From: Rhodocollybia butyracea
Lineage: Eukaryota; Basidiomycota; Agaricomycetes; Agaricales; Omphalotaceae
DNA length: 64,000 nucleotides
Reading direction: 5' to 3'
NCBI GenBank assembly: GCA_015501585.1
Contig: JADNRY010000078.1
Span: forward strand, 124,001-188,000
Below are positions 44,599 to 56,966 of this stretch, one piece after another; position 1 is the first letter of the stretch, and the number at the start of each line of letters is the position of its first letter. The notes under the pieces were generated by a model. It was given only the letters and a program-made list of their open reading frames with translations, was not told where the DNA came from and did no database searches. The position numbers and the translations under genes were made by a program.

Positions 44599-47044
44599 AT
44601 GAGCACGCATCTTGCCAGAGCCATAGAACAAATCACTGTCAAACCCCCCGTGCCAGACATAGATTTTACTCAACATACTCTTGACGATGGTACCACAGTC
44701 AGCACTCAGGAGCGGGTCATTAAAGATGTTAGTGAACTCGTTTGTTTCTTTCACAATCGTCAGCTGTTAACAATGTCTCTACAAAGGTGCAAGCTCCAGC
44801 GATGCAAATACCAACGCCCGAGCAATTTTTCGCAAATCATGGTCAAGACCGTTCGAAACCCGACGTTGGCTTCCTTAAGAATCATTTTTATCGAGAGGGA
44901 AGGTTGAGCGAGGAACAAGCTCTTTGGATTCTGGAAAAAGGCACTGAAATCTTGAGAAGAGAGCCAAACGTGCTAAATGTCGATGCGCCTATCACCGGTG
45001 CGTCGTTGCTTCCATTTGTAACTAAACGATGATCATTTACGGTTTTCTTAGTCTGTGGCGATATTCATGGTCAATATGTGTGTACAAGATTGTTCAAAAC
45101 AACATCTTATGGAGGCTGACCTGTATTTTAGTTTGATCTTATGAAGCTGTTCGAAGTCGGAGGAAGCCCTGCGGATACGCGTTACCTTTTCCTGGGAGAC
45201 TATGTAGATCGAGGCTACTTCAGTATCGAGGTACTTTTCCTCAAATCGTCGCCCATCGTGACCCTGAATGCGGCGTTTAGTGTGTGTTATATCTGTGGTC
45301 TCTCAAAATCTGGTATCCGGAAACTCTCTTCCTTCTTCGAGGAAACCACGAGTGCCGTCATTTGACAGATTATTTTACCTTCAAGCTCGAATGTGAGTCA
45401 TATAATTGCTTTTCTCATCTTTACATCGTGTTGAATATATCTAGGCAAGCACAAGTACTCTGAACGTATCTATGACGCTTGCATGGAATCATTTTGTGCT
45501 CTTCCACTTGCTGCTATCATGAACAAACAGTTCCTCTGTATACACGGTGGTCTTTCTCCCGAACTCAATACGCTCGATGATATTCGTGCCTTGGATCGTT
45601 TCCGGGAACCACCAACACACGGATTAATGTGTGATATCCTTTGGGCTGACCCGGTCGAAGACTTTGGAACAGAGAAAATCACCGATAGTTTCATCCACAA
45701 CCACGTTCGTGGTTGCTCCTACTTTTTCACGCAAGTTGCCACCGATACCGTGTATTGATTTCCGTATTGACAAGTTCTCTAGTTACCAAGCTGCTTGTCA
45801 ATTCCTAGAAAGGAATAACCTGCTTTCCATTATCCGAGCGCACGAGGCGCAAGATGCTGGATACCGAATGTACCGTAAGACCAAGTCAACGGGATTCCCT
45901 TCTGTCATGACAATATTCTCCGCACCCAATTATCTGGACGTGTACAACAACAAGGCTGCAGTGCTCAAATACGAAAGCAATGTCATGAACATCCGGCAGT
46001 TCAACTGTACTCCTCATCCATACTGGCTTCCCAACTTCATGGACGTATTCACCTGGAGCTTGCCGTTTGTAGGAGAAAAGAGTGTGTAAATCTTTCAATC
46101 TCTGACATATTCGACTCATGTTCGGCATTGCTAAGTCACCGACATGCTGGTCGCGGTTCTCAACACCACTACGAAAGAAGAGCTCGAAGAGAGCGACGAA
46201 GAGGATGAAGTTATGCCATCGCCAATATCACCCACACCATCAACACCAGAAGAATCGGAACTGCGCAGGAAAGTGATCAAGAACAAGATCATGGCGGTTG
46301 GTAGAGTAGCGAGGGTGTTTGCGTTGCTCCGGTGCGTTATCATTGTACGATAACTGTTTGATCACCAACTCATTTACTTGACAGAGAGGATGCAGAAAGG
46401 GTCTCCGAACTCAAGAGTATTTCTGGCTCAAGCAAGTTTACCATATGGTACCTTGGCATCTGGCTCCGAGGGCATCAAGAACGCTATTAAGGGCTTCGAA
46501 GACGCGTACGTACTCCTTTCTATCGTAACAAATCCTTTTTAATTTCCGTTTTTACAGCCGGAAATCCGATATCGAGAACGAACGGCTTCCTCCAGACCTT
46601 TACGATGCCGAATCCGAAGAAGGCAAAGCCATCATTGCATCTGGTTCTATACCATCTACTCCAGCGGAAGGCCAGGAACCTTCCACCCCGGTTAACAGTA
46701 ACGGTGTAGCCGCTAGCCTCGAAGCCGCCATATCCAGCGGATCCATTCCCTCTATTACCCCGACCTCCAGCCCGTCAATCAGCTCACCTGTCACTCCAAC
46801 GTCGCCTATTTCTGGTGGTGGAGCGCCGTTCAGGCGAGGCCATGGTCGCCAAGCTAGTCTCGGTACGACCATGACCAGCCCTAGTACTAGGAGGAGGAGT
46901 TTGGAAAGTACGATGAGTTTGATTCAGGGTGTGTTGGATGGAAAAGAATCGTCGATTCCAGAGAAGGATGAGACAGTGGAGGGACTTGCGGCTCAGCTGG
47001 CTGGGTCGTCGGTAAACAATGGTGCAAAGCCTACTCGAACCTAG
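44599..47044 (+). CDS. CNA1: Calcineurin catalytic subunit A (PP2B)
   Basis: A Ca2+/calmodulin-activated Ser/Thr phosphatase that controls stress response, growth and Crz1-type signalling in fungi. Metallophosphatase motifs appear in order: [57 protein letters not shown] and [10 protein letters not shown]. Then come the regulatory-subunit binding segment ([16 protein letters not shown]), the calmodulin-binding stretch ([18 protein letters not shown]), the autoinhibitory region ([18 protein letters not shown]) and a Ser/Pro-rich tail with a possible phosphorylated [11 protein letters not shown]. There are nine or more small introns. One is GC-AG: after TTTTTCAC, intron 45731-45782 with donor GCAAGT. 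One oddity: at 46437-46439 a TTT gives one base too many between SGSSK and the expected [12 protein letters not shown], shifting frame in a conserved stretch. This is likely an error in the sequence. Confidence 0.93.
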
Positions 47045-48986
47045 GCCCGATTTACCCGAGCAGGCCTTTTGTAAAAGACTGTCTTTTTCGCTTTTCCCTT
47101 TGTTTTTCTGTGTTTTGGATCTATATTATTGCTTCGGACATGGAATTTCTCTCCTGAATTCAGACCCAATCTTCACTAGACAAGAGCAACGCACAAGTTT
47201 CGAATGCGAAAGCTCAACGACAGGTCGGTAAATATGGGAACGAGGCTTCCTGCCGAAAGAATCTCTCTACGCCATATTTCGGAGCTGGCCATCTTGGGCT
47301 GTTTCGTTTCGAGAAACGGGAACAATATCAACGCGTACAACGATGCTATCCTTGACAAAAACTTGTATTATATATATAATACACGAACAAGAGTATGGAC
47401 GGGATATTAGTACAGTAGAAAGTACTTGGCACCTGTTAGAAAAAGGTCAGCGTAAGCAACAAGAAACGAAGCCAAAGAGAGAATCAGACAGAATATTTTT
47501 CCGTCACGAAGATTCGGACATATGCTTGTATTATAAAATAACATCATGAAGATAATCAACCAGAATACCACTTACCATTTGCTACTGGAAAAACGTGTAT
47601 TTCACGGCCAAAGGATATTCAAAAATCAGAATCTTCTCCTCAGCACCTTCCTCGACAAGCAGCAGATTTGGCGCGTGTCCGCATATGGCCCAATACCGCC
47701 CGCCAACAAAATTTCGTTACCAGCCTTCAGTGCGAAAATATACCAACCTGTATGAAGCAAATAGTTAGGAACAAAGATTCAAGCAGTAAGAGAGAGAGAG
47801 AGAAAATCAGTTGGTGATGCATGTTGCGAGTGTGGATCATCGATGAACGTCACCAACTCGAGATGGAGAAATATCATCATAATAGAGTAGAGATACGTGA
47901 ACACACCTCGTTAAAGCAAACGACATGGACGGAAGGAAGGAAGAAAGAAAATAGAGTAACAAACGAAAAAAATTCAATTCAAGTATGCCGCCGCACGTGA
48001 TCATGGCGGTCTATATAAGCCACGATTTTTTTCTTCTTTCAACACTTCCTTCTCCACCTTCCACTGTCTTGTCCACTTACATGGTTAGTGTTGCTCTGAT
48101 TTTATTTATGATGACAATTATCAGTTCTGCTTCCGAACGAGACAACTCTTGTGGAAAACTGTATACCAAAAACTCTTCCTGACTTTTTAAAAATTTCTGT
48201 TTGCATCATACCGGTCACTAACCGCCTTCTTATACAGGTTTTTGTCAGCGTTGTTGGTATGAATGAATTGACTTGAGGTGAGTAAAACTTTACTAGTAGT
48301 TGTCCATGCGATGAAAACCAAGTTCATCCATTCGTTGAGTCCTTGGGTGTGGCCTGGCCTCGAGAATCCTTCTTTCCGAAGAGGTGTGCACTCTATATCG
48401 TTCTGGTGTAGATGTGACGATTCCGGGGTCTGTGCCTACTGGAGGCGCAAGAAAATCACGGCTTCTCTGATATCTGTCTCGTTTCATTTTTATAAATTCT
48501 CATGCTTATTTTTCTTTTCGTAGTATTCCCTCACAATTGTTACCGTTTTCCCTGTCTAATACAAATGTATCAATGTTGAACAATATAAACTACCTTTTCC
48601 GTCACGTTCATCACGTTCATCGTACCCGCCGCATATCGTCACCACTGCATCTTTGAAATGTCACCGTAGATCAGCCTCGATGGAGCATTCGAATGATATC
48701 CGCTATACGCAAGGCTGGTTTCGCGCTACTGCGCAAGTCCACCAGTGCTCGGGTCGTTTACCCCACTGCATTCGCGACTTCATTGGTTCAACAGCGTTAA
48801 ATAATCTACATCACGATGATCTTTCGAAGATCATGGATATCAAATCATATTATGACCTAAATCCTGCATCGGAATATGTTCACACCTAACAGTTATAAGG
48901 CAGGACCTCTCACCTGAGTCCTTTGTGCTGGTCTCCCCTTCTTTCGCCTTTTAAAAAAAAACCTTACGCTTTCAACGTTCTTCACG
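47045..48986. other. Intergenic region downstream of calcineurin
   Basis: No gene I can support. It contains a short GA microsatellite at about 47790-47804 and several small open frames, one at 47985 with a hydrophobic stretch. None has a domain or good exon joins. It includes the 3' region of calcineurin and the promoter of the DUF6534 gene. Confidence 0.45.
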
Positions 48987-50924
48987 ATGCCTCCTCTTCC
49001 CGATTTTGACTCTCCGATGTTATTGGGTGCTCTAGAAATTGGTGCTTTCATCAGCATTTTCATGTTCGGTACTGTAGTAATGCAGGCTCATATCTACTAC
49101 CAAAACTGCGCCAACGATTCACGGTTTTTAGTTTATTTCGTGAGTTTGTACCACCTACGTTTTCTTTGACTAGCTAGATCTTGACTGTTGCCTAGATCAC
49201 TTTGATCATGTCAGTTTCAATCATCATACTCACGTACAGTATAGCTTAGAACCGATGCAACTCGTCCAGATTGCTCGAACTAGGCCATGCACTTGCCACA
49301 GCTCACTCAGTTTGGTGGGCTACGATCACAATCGCCAACTTGAGTATCAAACCAGGCAACTCTTACGCTATTGCGGCATGTACGCTATATTCCGCGGTTA
49401 TCACGTTCCTCGTCAAGGTACGTGTGTTCTCATCTCGAAAAGATCGTTGCATTCGACCCTTGTTGTCCATACCCCTAGGTTTACTATGTTAACCGCGTTC
49501 GCCAACTGAGTTCCAAGACTTGGTTGGCCGTCATAGGATGGTTTTTCGCCGGTATCGACTTTGGATCCTCATTGGCGGTTAGCTACGAAGCCTTCCGCGA
49601 CGTCCCCCTAGAGCCCGACAACTTTGAGCTCCAGCGCAATTGGGGTTGGCTTATTACGACGAGCTTGGGTTTGAGCTCATTGGTTGATGTATTCATCGCA
49701 GCCATGATGGTCTATTTCCTGAAACAAGTTTCTATTCGAGCGTACTCTGGCCCTTCGTACCCCATGAAAAAGTACGCGAATACGGCTCTAAACCGAGTTT
49801 GGGTGCTGACGTTGTTACTCTAGCTCCGCTGAGTTGCTGAACCGATTACTGCTCTGGACAATAGGTATGCTCTTCTCGTTCAAGTCGCATTGTCGTGCTA
49901 CCTTCGTCTGACAAACGTCTTGTCCTAGAAACGGGTCTTCTAACTAGGTAAAACACCAACCACTCTATCCATGGTTTATCTGACCTGTCCTTCAGCGTCG
50001 CATCTGTGGTTGCTCTCATATGTGTATGTGCACAGCTCATTGATGAAGGCGAAGCATCTGACTTTCTGTCTGAAGTTTCACGCTATGGAATTCAACTGTA
50101 CGGTGACGTCCAACCAAGTCCAAAGTTACGCGCATTGACAAAATGCCTATTCTAGATGTATGGTTCGCTGTGTATCTTCCCTTGGCGAAATGTAAGAGGC
50201 GACTCATGATTTTTCTCTTCTCTTCCTCTAACACACAACTGTCAACAGTGTATTCCAATTCTCTTCTCGCCTCGTGAGTAGGCCAATCTTCGTTCACTTA
50301 CTTCTCGAATGACCATATTGCGATGTCACCCCTTTAGATTGAACGCGAGGCCCGCTCGCCGAAAACGACTTGGGATTGTCCAAGTCCAACCTAGCCCTAG
50401 CGCAAGTTCGCTACGCTCCACCGCTCGCTCCCACAGTCGTCCCGAATCGCCGTCAACCATCGCAAGTTTCGAAGTAATACCTTTCCTCTTGCCTCACCGG
50501 TGTTGTAACGCTCAACGATATCACATAGTCTCCCCGAAGATCATGGAGCAATGGAAACTTGAGCTTCAGGCGATCGACCATCGCTACCTCGAGTAGCTCT
50601 ACCTTAAAGCCTCAAGAGGTTTCCACTCAACCGCGAAGGTCCACTGTAGGCTCCCGGGCCAACTCTGAGACGAAGAAGGTTCGTCTGGATTCCGGGAATG
50701 TGTATCTCTCAGCTAAAGTGCTATCTCTTCAGGATAAGGTTTTTCTATCCCGCTTGGAAACGAAGGTCGACACCCAGACTTACAACTATCCAAGGCAGAA
50801 AATCAACTCTGTGGTGGAGTTTAACGGAAAGCAGCGAAGCAGAGAGCAATATGCGTACGCAAATAGGCCGAGGTCATTTTCTCGACTTCACACTTCGGTG
50901 GTTCGGGAATCGGGGTGGATTTGA
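48987..50924 (+). CDS. DUF6534-type seven-helix membrane protein
   Basis: A member of the large basidiomycete family with about seven helices and a C-terminal DUF6534 domain; the role is unknown, perhaps receptor-like. Exon 1 gives MLLGALEIGAFISIFMFG, the family's typical first helix. Later exons give TLIILLELGHALATAHS, TLYSAVITFLVK, WLAVIGWFFAGIDFGSSLAV, RNWGWLITTSLGLSSLVDVF, AELLNRLLLWTI, ETGLLT and YSNSLLASLNARPARR. The joins are GT-AG introns of 45-60 bp, including one exon of 14 nt (about 49197-49210). The cytoplasmic tail is Ser/Arg-rich (SPRRSWSNGNLSFRRST). The last exon is uncertain: an alternative frame ends in GSGIGVDLTSERDK, a more family-like ending, which would put the stop near 50950 or beyond. 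Confidence 0.8.
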
Positions 50925-52440
50925 CATCAGAACGTGACAAATGTGAGGTATGGACAGTGGTCATTCTTTTGTATTTTACTATTTATTGTATCTATTTCGT
51001 TCGTATGCTTTCGTTCGTATACCCTTCCTCTGTAGCTTATCATGCTATCGCTCTTTTCCTACATACTGTATACATGGGTTATTTTGTTCAATACGAACCT
51101 CATTGTGAATTACCACCCCGACTGACGTTCGTTGACGATCTCAATCTCGGAAAAGGGACGGGGGAAGAGTATATCTGGTTGGAGGTAGACTTTGTAGAGT
51201 TGCATGTGTTCATCCAAAACTCATCCAAAACTCATGAATTTCCACTGCAAAGGGTATGAATTCCAGTATTCCAATACACCCGAAATCAACTGCCTCTCCT
51301 CTCTCTTCTCATATCGTTCTTCGATAAGTTAGGATGCAAATTTCCTCACACTGACGAGAAAATATCCACAGAGCACCCTCGCATCTTATAAGTCGCTCTG
51401 AAGATCATCGTATCCACCATGCTCAAGAAGACTACCTCGGAACTCTTTCACAAAACCTTCAAACCTGCCTCAGTAAGAGGAGGCGACTGAAGGCTGGGAG
51501 CGTGGATATGAGCTCCGCCAGTTCGGCGTCAATTTTGCCGCAAAAATCTTTTATTTGTGGATGAAAAATAGAACCCAGAGCCGGAAGTGGTTGATCCATA
51601 CCGATCGAGCTGTACGGGCCGGGGATAGAGCTCCATGCTCCTCAGTTCCGTGCTGAGTCTTCTGGAACCGAGTCGTAAAAGGTTGTAAACCGGGAAAATT
51701 TATCACACTTCCCAGAGAGGTTACCCCAGTCTTTCTCCGCTGCCAGATACTATCTTCTGCGGATATCGTTTTCGTCAACAGGGTTTGCGTACAAGGCTCG
51801 GAGGACAGTGATACATGTTAGTGGTACGCGTTAGAAGTCATTCGTTTGTAATTAGCCTTGGAAGAAAGACAGTAAAGTGTCTCAAGTCGCAAGTTGCACT
51901 ATCAGCTTGGTAACAACGTAGATTAATCAAGAAGTTGGAATAGAATCGTTTTAGCGTGAAAGAACATCTTTTCCCCCAAACTCGAGATGCGGGTGGATGA
52001 TTAGTGGAACTCGAGAGGTGTTCCTGGATCTTCTTCGGCCGATCGGAGAAAGTGGCCCGGTGGAGAGCACCGTCCAGTTCTACATCCGACTTACTTTGGA
52101 CGAGGAACTACTGTAACTGCCTGTTTACCCCTGTCACCTGTAGGTGATCCGAACAGGCTAATCATAGCGTGCTATGATAGACGCCCTTGGATCTTCTTTG
52201 TTCCTTCCAGTCAGCATTCAAGCTTCACCGTTACAAGGCCATGCGATCATGCGCCATAATATTACTGAAAATCTCCAATATCTCTGAATTTATTCGCGGA
52301 GGTCGCAGCATCCAGTTCAGGCTTTAATTTCCCATCTTGCCGTCATGTGTCCGAAGATATATAACTTATAAGTGCAAGGAACGGACTGCACGATCGAGGT
52401 CCAGCTCTTTCTTTTCATCCTCTCAATTTGAGCAGGCATC
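50925..52440. other. Intergenic region upstream of MFS copy 1
   Basis: No gene I can support. From about 52310 it resembles the region upstream of MFS copy 2 (56835-56966), so the proximal promoter was duplicated with the transporter. Confidence 0.5.
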
Positions 52441-54710
52441 ATGTCGACCGAACACATGCACCCGTTCCCCGCAGACGAAAAGAAGACAGAGTCCATTGAA
52501 AATGGCGAGTGCTTGTTTAAATGCTACTTTGCTTGAGCTGCGACTCACTTTAGAACTGCAGTCAAAGCTCCAATACTCAAACTGGACAAGTACGGGGTTC
52601 CGTTGACTCCTCAGCCTACAGATGATCCAGAGGACCCTTGTAAGTTGTTGTAACCTCAGTATCCAACAACCACATGATCGTTCAAACAAACAGTGAATTG
52701 GTCTGGTCTATACCGAGTATAGCTCATAATTTGTAGATATCGATTTGTTGTTCAACTGTTATTCTTAGGTATTCCTGCTGTTCCAAGTCAGCTTCCTGGC
52801 TTTTCTGGGAACATATAACACGGCTATCATAAATCCAGCATATAGCGAACTTTCGGCTCGTTTTGGTATATCAACTATCACCGCTTCTTATCAAACGTCA
52901 GTTTCACTGAATCACAACTCGTTATAATCTATCATCTCTGAAATTACTCTGGCAGAACGGTTGTCATTGCGGTGAATGGAATCTGTCCGTTCATTTTCAT
53001 CCCGTTTGCGAATGCCTATGGTCGAAGACCTGTCTACCTTGTGACAACCTTGATTGGCGCTCTTTCCGCTTTGGGTTGCGCCTATGCACATAACTTTGGT
53101 CAACTCGTCGGGCTTCGCGTACTTAATGGTATATTCCCCGTGGCGTACGTACATCCCATGCCATCTCTAAAGTGATCGGTGCTTATCGGTTCTCGATACA
53201 GAATCGCTTTAGGAGTGGGGACGGTACGTAGTCTTTGCACTCCCGTTCAAACATATTTCCTAACAAGTTGAGATAGGTAAACGATTTGTTCTGCCTTCAT
53301 GAACGTGGACGGGCGTTAGGGCTGTACACTGTCATGACAAGTAAGTACAGGCTAGGCCAAGTCCTCTACCCTTACTGACTTGAGAATAAAGCCACCGGTG
53401 CGCATTTCGCCCCGATACCTGGGGGCCTCATTGGTCAATTTCTTGGCTGGCAATGGATCTTTAAGTTTGCTGCTATAACGAACAGTGTCTGCTTAATCTT
53501 CATATTTTTCTTTCTTCCTGAGACCCTCTATGTCCGGGATCTCCCTATGCCTTCGGCCTCGATGTCGAACCCGAGCCAAAGTTCTTTCCAGAGATATCTG
53601 GCTAGAATGGGTTTTGGCAAACGTTTTCCTGGACGAAAGCTGCGGCTTCGGGATTTCTTTTTGCCATATATGAAGATATTGCGTTATGTATGTGTTATCG
53701 TGTTCATTCGACTACGTTCTCAACAGGGTTTTAGCCTACTGTGGTCTTTCCAGCCATCTATTTTGGAACGCAGGTAAGTAAGAGGCGAATACGTAGGAAC
53801 ACAACTGACACCCTCTACCTGCTTCAGTATGGCTTAGGGAGTACACTACCAGCTGTAACGGTATCCCATATCTTCGCTCAAGAATTCGGTTGGTGTCACC
53901 ACTTTATTTCCTTTAACATATAGTTAACGAGGTCTGTAGGCTGGGATACACTCCAGATCGGTGCAGCCTATGGTACTGCCCTCTTGATTGGAGCTTTTCT
54001 TGGCGAAACCGCCGGTGGCTGGGTCGTTGATGCTATTATGGTAAGCGATTCTTGAGCTTTGCCATCAAACACTCTTATATTCCTTGAAACGATGCGTATT
54101 AGAATCGAGCACGTCAGCGGGGAGGACCCTCAGCGCCTTATGAGATCCGACTGAAAGCTGTCTGGACAGGAGAGATCATCATACCGGTCCGTAAAACATT
54201 ATTAGGCTGTCACCAATAAATAAGGGAGAACTTTCCAATTCCAGGTAGGGCTCTTGTGGTATGGGTTTTCGCTTCAATTCGGCGCACCTTGGATTGTGCC
54301 CATCATAGGAATGGGTGTGGCATGCTTTGGTGTTCAATGCATCACTACCGTAATGTCAGTTGAATCCTATGATACTCTTGAAATCTGTACATACTAACGA
54401 ATGCCTATTAGGTACACATATAGTGCGGATTGCCATTCAAGCAATGTGGCTGAAGTCGCTCAAGTGTTCAATTTCATACGGTACGTCTACCTACCTAATA
54501 TGGCTGCATAATTTGACTTTTGGATATCTACGCAGCCAAGTGATCGGTATGACATTCGCATTCTATACGATTGTTCTAGCGGAAGCGATGAAAGGGTATC
54601 ATTGGCTCTTCATATTTTTTGCTGGTGTGGGTAGCGTCCTGGCCTTCATTCCTATCCTGGTATTGATGTGGAAAGGGGAAGCTATTCGAGCTTGGGAAAA
54701 TCAGGACTGA
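52441..54710 (+). CDS. MFS transporter, DHA1-like, copy 1
   Basis: A 12-helix proton antiporter-type permease of the major facilitator superfamily, probable exporter or uptake carrier; the substrate is unknown. The hydrophilic start (MSTEHMHPFPADEKK) leads to DKYGVPLTPQPTDDPEDPLN, a standard lead into helix 1. Then LGTYNTAIINPAYSELSARF, FANAYGRRPVYLVTT (the GxxxDRxGRR-type loop), NFGQLVGLRVLNG, the VNDLFCLHERGRALG motif, GGLIGQFLGWQWIFKF, FPETLYVRDLP, PAIYFGTQYGLGSTLPAVTV, GETAGGWVVDAIM and a C-terminal VLMWKGEAIRAWE. It has about twelve introns. The first appears to be GC-AG (donor GCGAGT after AATG), and the same donor position is used in copy 2. No frame break was seen. Confidence 0.85.
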
Positions 54711-55362
54711 AAAATAATAATTTGTGAACGTTACTGCTACATCTGCGAAAAAAACGATACCAAATGCTCGCATAATCATTTGTTTTTAAGTAACGTGTGT
54801 GTACCTCCTCCATAGTCCTGCGACCCTCCGGTTCTCGGCGTATCCTGTTTCCTCCATCCCAATATCCTCTAACTTCAAACGTTCCTCTGACCCTACACGA
54901 CTGCTTACATCTCTCTCTACAGTCGTTCCTCGAAAGTCTTGCCGAGTTCTGGCATGGTTACTATACCGATCTGAATCCTATGCTCGTCGGCACGTTCGTT
55001 TTGACCTGCTTTTGTTTTTTGCATCTTGGGCCAGTTTAGTCTTGGGCCAGTTTAGTCTTGGGCCAGTTTAGTGGCCCTCGTAAGGCTGAATACGGTCTTT
55101 CTGAATTGAGGGCCTTCGTGAAATCGAATTAAAACATTGCCTATATTTTCCCGACCACAAGTGGGCTGTGTTTGAATGGTTATTATTGTACTTGACTCGC
55201 GTGGCCAAAGGATATTTCCTAATCCAGGACTACTTTTGGGACACAATAAATCCTATACATTAGCTTTGACCGAACCAAGCGAGACATTGGGCTATAAAGG
55301 TGCGCACTGAATCTATCGTACCCTCAAACCACTCACAGCCAAATCTTACTCGCCTCGCACTG
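54711..55362. other. Intergenic region with a small tandem repeat
   Basis: No gene seen. It contains the 16-bp triplet repeat at 55025-55072. Confidence 0.5.
55025..55072. repeat. 16-bp tandem repeat, three perfect copies
   Basis: CTTGGGCCAGTTTAGT is repeated three times without mismatch upstream of the single-exon gene at 55363. Confidence 0.95.
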
Positions 55363-56202
55363 ATGTCTCTGGAACGATATGCCTTTACTTCGGATGGCCA
55401 GAGAATTATCATCCCTGAGAAAGATTTCCAGCAAATGTTCGGGGATCACACCGCTTGGACATCTCGTCCACCTCTGCGCACCGAATACCAGTTCTACCCC
55501 GTATCAAGTCCGATCCCTGAGGATTCTTCAGCCGAGCTCATCCCCAATATAACCTATGTGGACAGGAACACCAAGGAAATCATGCACTGCGAAGTGTACC
55601 CAATAATAGGCCCACCAGCCTATCCCCGCGGTGCGGTTTCTAATCCCTCTTCGGCCCTACGATCTACGCGCCATGGGACACCAAGCAGTCATTTCTCTCC
55701 CATGTCTACATATTCACCTTCAAGTTCCGCAGGCCGCGGGTCTCCAATGCCCGACACTCTCCGGGGTAGTAATATCTCTTCTTCTCCATATCTCTCGTCC
55801 CCGTCACCCGGACCGTCGAGTGAAGACCGCCATTCTACGCACATGCACGGTACTGGTGATCATCCTTCTCCGGCATTTCCTGGTTCTCCAAGAGATAGCA
55901 TAGCATCTGGGAGTAGAAGCCCTGCAAGACGACATGCTACTCCCGTACCGCTATCCAGGGAGTCCCGTAGAAGCTTTTCAGCACTCTATGAATTGGGTTT
56001 GCAGAGGCCTGAAGTTGATGGTAGTTCTTATTCTACTCAATCTCCCAGCGACTTTCCTGCGGAGCAAGTCGGAAGCCCATCCTTTGCTCCAGTAAGCCCT
56101 AGAACTTCGAGGAGGGCTAGTAATGCTAGTTCGCGTTCGCGACATGCTACCCCAACTTTTGACATGTCTTCTCCTGCTCCTTCCCCGAGAAGTTCTCAAT
56201 AA
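55363..56202 (+). CDS. Single-exon Ser/Pro-rich protein, unknown
   Basis: A 279-aa intronless frame. The start at 55363 was chosen as the first ATG (MSLERYAFTSDGQRI); the frame extends 63 nt upstream without an ATG. An ordered N-terminal part of about 80 residues (IIPEKDFQQMFGDHTAWTS, then TEYQFYPVSSPIP and ITYVDRNTKEIMHCEVYPI) precedes about 190 residues of Ser/Pro/Arg-rich low complexity (SPSPGPSSEDRHS, SPRTSRRASNASSRSRHATP) with many SP and RRxS sites. The absence of introns in an intron-dense neighbourhood is unusual and could mean retrocopy origin or a young gene. It lies between the first two MFS copies, so the tandem MFS duplication must have either spanned it or been interrupted by it. 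No family is recognised. Confidence 0.6.
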   Translation: MSLERYAFTSDGQRIIIPEKDFQQMFGDHTAWTSRPPLRTEYQFYPVSSPIPEDSSAELIPNITYVDRNTKEIMHCEVYPIIGPPAYPRGAVSNPSSALRSTRHGTPSSHFSPMSTYSPSSSAGRGSPMPDTLRGSNISSSPYLSSPSPGPSSEDRHSTHMHGTGDHPSPAFPGSPRDSIASGSRSPARRHATPVPLSRESRRSFSALYELGLQRPEVDGSSYSTQSPSDFPAEQVGSPSFAPVSPRTSRRASNASSRSRHATPTFDMSSPAPSPRSSQ

Positions 56203-56966
56203 ATGATTTCGGGATACCCTTCAAGGAATTACGATGGGTTGATGTCTTCATGATATATTAACGATTATGCCTCGATTATGCCTTAATTACGCTTCATGCC
56301 AATTATGCCAATAAACCTTCTCGACGATCTAAACCTTGACCTTCATATGAAATAAATTCCTTTTGAGAATGCATTGCCGCACCATGGGAACTTCGGCTGC
56401 CCCGGTGTTCAGGTTAACTTCCTTCTTTCCTTCCTTCCAATGAAGACTTCAGATGACGTCCAACATACAAAAATGCCCATACAATATCCTTACCGTGACG
56501 TTCTAGTGACACCATCATCCTACATTCAAAGAAATCATCAGTGTTCGCAAAAGGAAAGAGGGAAAGACGTAACTGATCAACCAAGTGAAGCATCCCACCA
56601 TCCCATTCTGTGCCACGAAGGTGGTCTTCGTCTTAGCGGTACTAAATACCAGTCGATCAAAATCGACATGGACCAAATTCACTATTTAGGAACCGATCAC
56701 CAGGTCCGTAGTCCACTTAGGAAGTGTTAAAAAGCATTTTGGACCTTTTGGTTCCAAGGTCTACTAGCGCTCAAGGAAAATATGGATTCACGTAAGGAGT
56801 TATGAATGCTCCAACTGTAACATGTGCCTTATCCAAGGCCTTTATTTCCCATACTTTCCGTCATGTGCTCGAAGCAGCTCAGAGGTATACAAGGAACAGG
56901 GCCACAAGCTTCACGAGCTGTTCCTTTTCTTCCTGTTTTATCGCACCTTCGATTTGAACCATCATC
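56203..56966. other. Intergenic region upstream of MFS copy 2
   Basis: No gene I can support; a 118-codon open frame at 56374 has no domain. The last 130 bp resemble the MFS copy 1 promoter. Confidence 0.45.

Noticed and set aside
47985..48182. Small frame with a hydrophobic stretch, possible tiny secreted peptide
   Set aside because: The hydrophobic segment is central, not N-terminal, and nothing else supports a gene.
50915..51259. Frame with hydrophobic start after the DUF6534 gene
   Set aside because: Its first residues fit the end of the DUF6534 protein; the rest has no domain. Not called as a separate gene.
56374..56730. 118-codon plus-strand frame upstream of MFS copy 2
   Set aside because: No domain and no counterpart upstream of MFS copy 1.
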